The position numbers and the translations under genes are program-made. Below the pieces are notes generated by a model that ran no database searches, was not told the origin of the DNA, and saw only the letters and a list, made by a program, of their open reading frames with translations. A stretch of DNA of 44,670 nucleotides from Deinococcales bacterium (GTDB lineage Bacteria > Deinococcota > Deinococci > Deinococcales > JAAFIG01), in NCBI GenBank assembly GCA_013298595.1, contig JAAFIG010000026.1:1-44670 (forward strand), read 5' to 3'. Below, in pieces: positions 42,901-44,670 of the stretch (position 1 is the stretch's first letter; each line of letters starts with the position of its first letter).

Positions 42901-44670
42901 CCACGATCACTGGTTTGAGCAATCCCTAAAGCACTACTTGGCAGATTACGCACTTTATATTTGATGGTACCGTTTGGGTTGTAAGCGATAAATTGACTGT
43001 TGGTTGCAACATAGGTAACACCGTTATGATCAACCAGCAATTTACCCTCACTCAAGTTGTCAACATTCCAGCGCAATGAGCCGTCTAGATTAATGGCACG
43101 TACGCCTTGGCTGATAACGCGTAAGCTACCATCTGGTGCTAGTACCATATTTGCATTGTTATTCAAGGCAACACGCCAACGTTCTGAGCCACCTGCTTGT
43201 AATCCAAGTTGTAAATCCTGAGTGGCTTGGGTCACGCCTTGTGGTGCCAGTTCGATCAACAGTTTCGCAACCGCATCTTGTCCAGCGTCTGAAAAGCGTA
43301 GTTCAGGTGTAATACTTGCTTGATTTTTTGCAAAAACAGTGACAAATAAATACTTTCCGTCATTACCACTGGTTGTTTCCATAGGCGCACTAGCACCAAG
43401 TTTAAAGGTTACCGTTTTGCCAATCGCCAAACTTCCATTAGCTAACTTCAAGGTTCCTGAAAGTTGCAAGGTTTTTGCAGGAATCAATAAGTCTTGCTCA
43501 ATTTCAGTTCGGGTGTTAAATTCTCCAGCCGCGACAGCAAAGGGTTGCGTGGCAAAACCATACTCATCATCAGTTTTGGCTGTCCAAGTCATGGCATTGC
43601 GGTTGGTGGTGTTAAAGCCGCACCTGTATTCGCCTACAAGATTACTTTTCACCGCACAAACAACCTGATTGGTTTCATCGGTGATCACAACTTTTTGGTT
43701 GCTAAACAAATGCGTTGGTAAATAGATGTTTTTTAGCTTTCCGATGATGTGAATCGTTCGTCGGTTTTGACCATCACCTTGGATACGTGATGAGTTTTGG
43801 TTATCACGCCCAACTGTTGCCCATTGTGTTGAAGCCAAACCAAGCGTTGAACTGGTCACAGCGATCACTTGTGAACACAAATTGGTCAACACCGTGCCGT
43901 CAAGCGCAATGCGAATGCTGCGAGAAGCAAGTGTGTCTGCAATGCCACCACATTGACGTTCATAACTCCAGCGTTTTGTACCAGCAGCATTGATTGCCAG
44001 TAACGCTGTTTTATCATTAGCAAGCACCGTGATCATTGTTGTCGAGTCCTTACCTAAGGCAACTCCGAGGATTGAAAGACCAGTGTACGAAGCCAGCATT
44101 GGTTGGATGGCGATGTTCTGTCTGATGGCACCTGACGGCTCCAAGACTTGAAGACTGTTGTTCAACGCAAGCGTAATCGCTCCATCGGCTGCAATCACAG
44201 GTACGGCATTTGGCGTTTGGGCAATCTGTACATTCCAGACGACGTCTCCAGTGCTCGAGAACTGACTGAGTTGAGCCGCAGCAGCGGTTCGGGTGTACAT
44301 CAAAATATTACCTGAAGCAGTCAGAACGGGTTCTTGGCGTAGCAGCCCATCGGTGATTTGGTTGACGTTGGTGAACAATGACGTTTGCAATTGACTGATC
44401 AGTTGCGGGGTTCCGTCTGAATTAAAGCGGTGAAATTGCAGCGCGCCTGTTTGTGTCTGATACACAACAACAATAGCTGTTCCGTCAGCATGAACCAACG
44501 GCGAGCCAAGAACTTTCCAATTGGTTTCAAATGAAGTGGTTTCACCGAGCACGCCATTACCCGACACATGTAAATACTGATCGCGTTGTACAGAAATGAC
44601 ATGGAAACCATCATTACTTGGCGCGGCGGCAGCACTTGCCCTGCTGAGATCCCAGCGGACGGTTCCATCA
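36915..44670 (-). CDS. giant repeat protein: PQQ-type beta-propellers alternating with Ig-like domains (5' end outside window)
   Basis: An open frame without a stop up to the window edge, at least 2,584 codons; the GTG at 44567 is internal, since in-frame coding continues upstream (DGTVRWDL and so on), so the N-terminus is missing. Five propeller blocks of ~320-360 residues (approximate spans 36915-37970, 38540-39640, 40610-41610, 42200-43205, and 43760 to the edge) are built of short repeats like DGSLRWN / DGTVYV / AINxxG, the PQQ (quinoprotein) blade pattern. Each propeller ends with W-A-x(4-5)-D-x-x-N-S. Between them lie two or three Ig-like/carboxypeptidase-regulatory-type domains; the first of each set has a conserved Cys pair, C-x(9-12)-G-x-Y-x-C (for example ILCSANTSSTGVYRCA). 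Likely secreted or surface-exposed; function unknown. It is almost free of CTCGAG (3 copies), unlike the rest of the window. Confidence 0.85.
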   Translation of the reverse strand, partial: DGTVRWDLSRASAAAAPSNDGFHVISVQRDQYLHVSGNGVLGETTSFETNWKVLGSPLVHADGTAIVVVYQTQTGALQFHRFNSDGTPQLISQLQTSLFTNVNQITDGLLRQEPVLTASGNILMYTRTAAAAQLSQFSSTGDVVWNVQIAQTPNAVPVIAADGAITLALNNSLQVLEPSGAIRQNIAIQPMLASYTGLSILGVALGKDSTTMITVLANDKTALLAINAAGTKRWSYERQCGGIADTLASRSIRIALDGTVLTNLCSQVIAVTSSTLGLASTQWATVGRDNQNSSRIQGDGQNRRTIHIIGKLKNIYLPTHLFSNQKVVITDETNQVVCAVKSNLVGEYRCGFNTTNRNAMTWTAKTDDEYGFATQPFAVAAGEFNTRTEIEQDLLIPAKTLQLSGTLKLANGSLAIGKTVTFKLGASAPMETTSGNDGKYLFVTVFAKNQASITPELRFSDAGQDAVAKLLIELAPQGVTQATQDLQLGLQAGGSERWRVALNNNANMVLAPDGSLRVISQGVRAINLDGSLRWNVDNLSEGKLLVDHNGVTYVATNSQFIAYNPNGTIKYKVRNLPSSALGIAQTSDRGFVISYSNSYTIKVDANANEVWRYQLPTGSFTTSPITLADGNAVIGTDLGVMTISPTGALVSSLATPPVQRLIVNNSQVIASTGSTIRALQGTSQVWTFNANAANIQYLVADKDGIIYFSEANSIVALNQNGQLRWRKDIGTEVGSLAIGSDGIVHAITTNALLTLNPDSSIRWNTLISNQNLAIAPIIASDGTVFSTTLTQLLAHYTDSRGLDNSWARQGANNAGVNTLLSYTADNLPRTVKFRGLVSNQYIANSTLAGYTVSVKKADGKLLCRTQSDSTGMYECNSLLESDLTNVQYDIVGTLTSAQLTGVVPVGTLTIEQTKPLELPITTLKVEGVVEDIQQPAQPIANATVQIMLPTPTQSTLTNNNGSYGFYLAFADGTSQTQLQLSATFNANTVNKVINQNLTPHVLNTVNQKFVLDDRVIGAVARTVDLGAAQIGTPVIGGNNNIYVATTQGVRALRPDGGELWRYTIRIPSSQIRLLPDQSVVFSDGYRAIKLRADGSEDWVASGHSQVVAIGADQTIFTQATNGNIASLKPDGSLVWVSDVAGSANSVAITKDGTILSVNFLEVVALNPNGIRRWKKSINSYLYLPVISLSDSRIFIVNNDGNATMMALDYDGQFRWGTYQMDPGMKTSSAAIDQTGLVYFSQNGKLKIADQNGSIQAQVTVPDLQIKMPTIANDATVYALTNTGVVAVSSDQQIKWTYTGSGMPTSAIPVTGKSVLLSQGTKLLWINGNSTTLQPNAAWGHQSSDLAATRRLPSDGTQKRYAEFKGVINHAFIPSMKIANATVTVRANGVILCSANTSSTGVYRCAGPSDTLGSFTANIEVVSDYGVTSLSDTVAAAPVDTTTSIVNDIPINVSTVKLTGQIVDSAQNPVGNLNVRLLGIPANAIVSAEDGSAIARQWSSLDATYAHVVTANVGGQFNAWISLPVDVNATDFRVKVLNSDTGGVGNVGIQQAINQNQLNQINAVVTLQQTALKIRGQILKPNSQPYPNAKLSIMSPRPVQALDANGQPLGYNYRFDITTDSTGQYAITLNMVSEVTDPLEVTVEANITGNTVSRNVQATLLAGVTTEVIENITFDNAVIGVSSWNYDLDYSASRLAVGADRTVYATEKNFIHAINRDGSLKWKNEICAGCYGNNYYTLGTPVIRQDGVILVLAWRQYNQNASKLYAFNAAGTELWSYTLNSDTGTELALGSNSVVYVAVKNTNQVVAVGADGVELWRSKVEFASSYRSGKLLVAPDETIYFVSEDDAYYANAKIQAFNKNGTPRWQYPVNLALTGAAIATDGTLYVAGTQQLYSGPPSKKLLAITSSGKLRWEKDLFDSSNYHIIILPGEKVMVANVGLDNGTVFDNLGNTVQQITLDGYLVDNNGNVYGNISNSTKATSLANTTLWEFAKKGNGMVNGNLFVMRDQNQLYAVNIPTATLANTSWASVNKDQFNSSRSTPDAIVRRLVQIQGVVQTSPNNTPVSDAHVVIQFTNGDPFCNTTTDYDGNYTCAAPTDNFAAFDLQARVVQSSSGTGSQNVSVPTDAANSVTTLTSNLSVSRAQLRLQGIITDAAASPNPISGAVVSLRSNNVVNSNTTTDVNGVYSFLLDVNYATVEIEIQVHDQINTQKRVIIVSPPAGQLTERTENFQVDQTSTGTGRWAFNTNSGAELKTAAIAPSGEIYVGNDSGLLVSLTATGQERWRKTLQNVVSTPIISPSGTIYVSDSQNLYAFDNQGSQLWVESLGNDGVAQLAMMPSGAIITLTDHQIRKYSAIGQLQWTQPADYNYYAGNISPVITASNKILYCRNTLTMLNDDGSQAWQSSQNCASEIALSSTTAYVQNSGLVAVDLADGQTKWTYPTSSTTFTPLIDGQENITWVSRQGYLGYGYGSGEPPMITTVSASGTLLREATLPETNSVTGNMIYGTGSTLLVPRDGNVTALDQNLQPIWQYNYLQYGRVSGSNLTTQGLLLVGIQGKLLAINTGLTSILSTAPWAKAFGDMQNSGHN

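Noticed and set aside
44568-44670. GTG at 44567 as the true start of the giant gene
   Set aside because: In-frame coding with the same repeat pattern (DGTVRWDL) continues to the window edge without a stop.

Overview
The window looks like a low-to-mid GC (mid-40s % by eye) relative of Deinococcota. The reasons are a type IV pilus ATPase of 888 residues with three N-terminal MshEN/GSPII domains (the PilF layout of Thermus), many genes whose start codon lies 5-8 nt behind a TANNNT -10 box (leaderless transcription, common in Deinococcus), an HspR-type regulator, and zinc-ribbon Ser/Thr kinases. The assignment is an inference from gene content; there is no rRNA, tRNA, CRISPR array or insertion sequence in the window. 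Genes are tightly packed, with convergent 3' ends that touch or overlap.

Layout. 1-1.9 kb: a secreted/membrane protein, a Nudix hydrolase and pyrE. 1.9-6.4 kb: a form II-type molybdenum hydroxylase operon coxG-coxS-coxL-coxM. 6.5-8.0 kb: DEAD-box RNA helicase. 8.1-9.6 kb: M23 peptidase plus bactofilin, a cell-shape pair. 10-14.6 kb: tandem-domain HspR regulator, HD hydrolase, Uma2 protein, tgt, IMPACT-family protein and an outer-membrane-like protein. 14.7-17.7 kb: thrS behind a structured leader, then a membrane-anchored BamE-like protein. 17.7-20 kb: two tandem zinc-ribbon Ser/Thr kinases. 20.1-21.3 kb: nth with a coupled small gene. 21.3-27.9 kb: a HAMP-only sensor and an extended GntR/FCD regulator, divergent from a complete branched-chain amino-acid ABC transporter (livJHMGF). 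28-30 kb: a PadR regulator and two related membrane proteins. 30.2-32.1 kb: aldo/keto reductase coupled to argC/lysY. 32.3-36.5 kb: pilF and an M20 peptidase. 36.5-36.9 kb: a gene-poor stretch with repeats and decayed coding traces. 36.9-44.67 kb: one giant open frame (at least 2,584 codons, 5' end outside the window) of repeated PQQ-type propellers and Ig-like domains.

The strongest unexplained signal is the palindrome CTCGAG. By hand count it occurs about 220 times in the first 36.9 kb (one per ~170 bp, roughly thirty times random expectation), in genes and spacers alike, but only three times in the last 7.75 kb, the giant gene. It behaves like a highly iterated palindrome (compare HIP1 in cyanobacteria), and its absence marks the giant gene as foreign or newly expanded. 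Other notable items: a conserved 40-bp element with a CRP-like GTGA-N6-TCAC core ahead of two unrelated genes, widespread leaderless promoters, the covalently doubled HspR with a basic tail, and hairpins that could mask the ribosome-binding sites of thrS and the RNA helicase.
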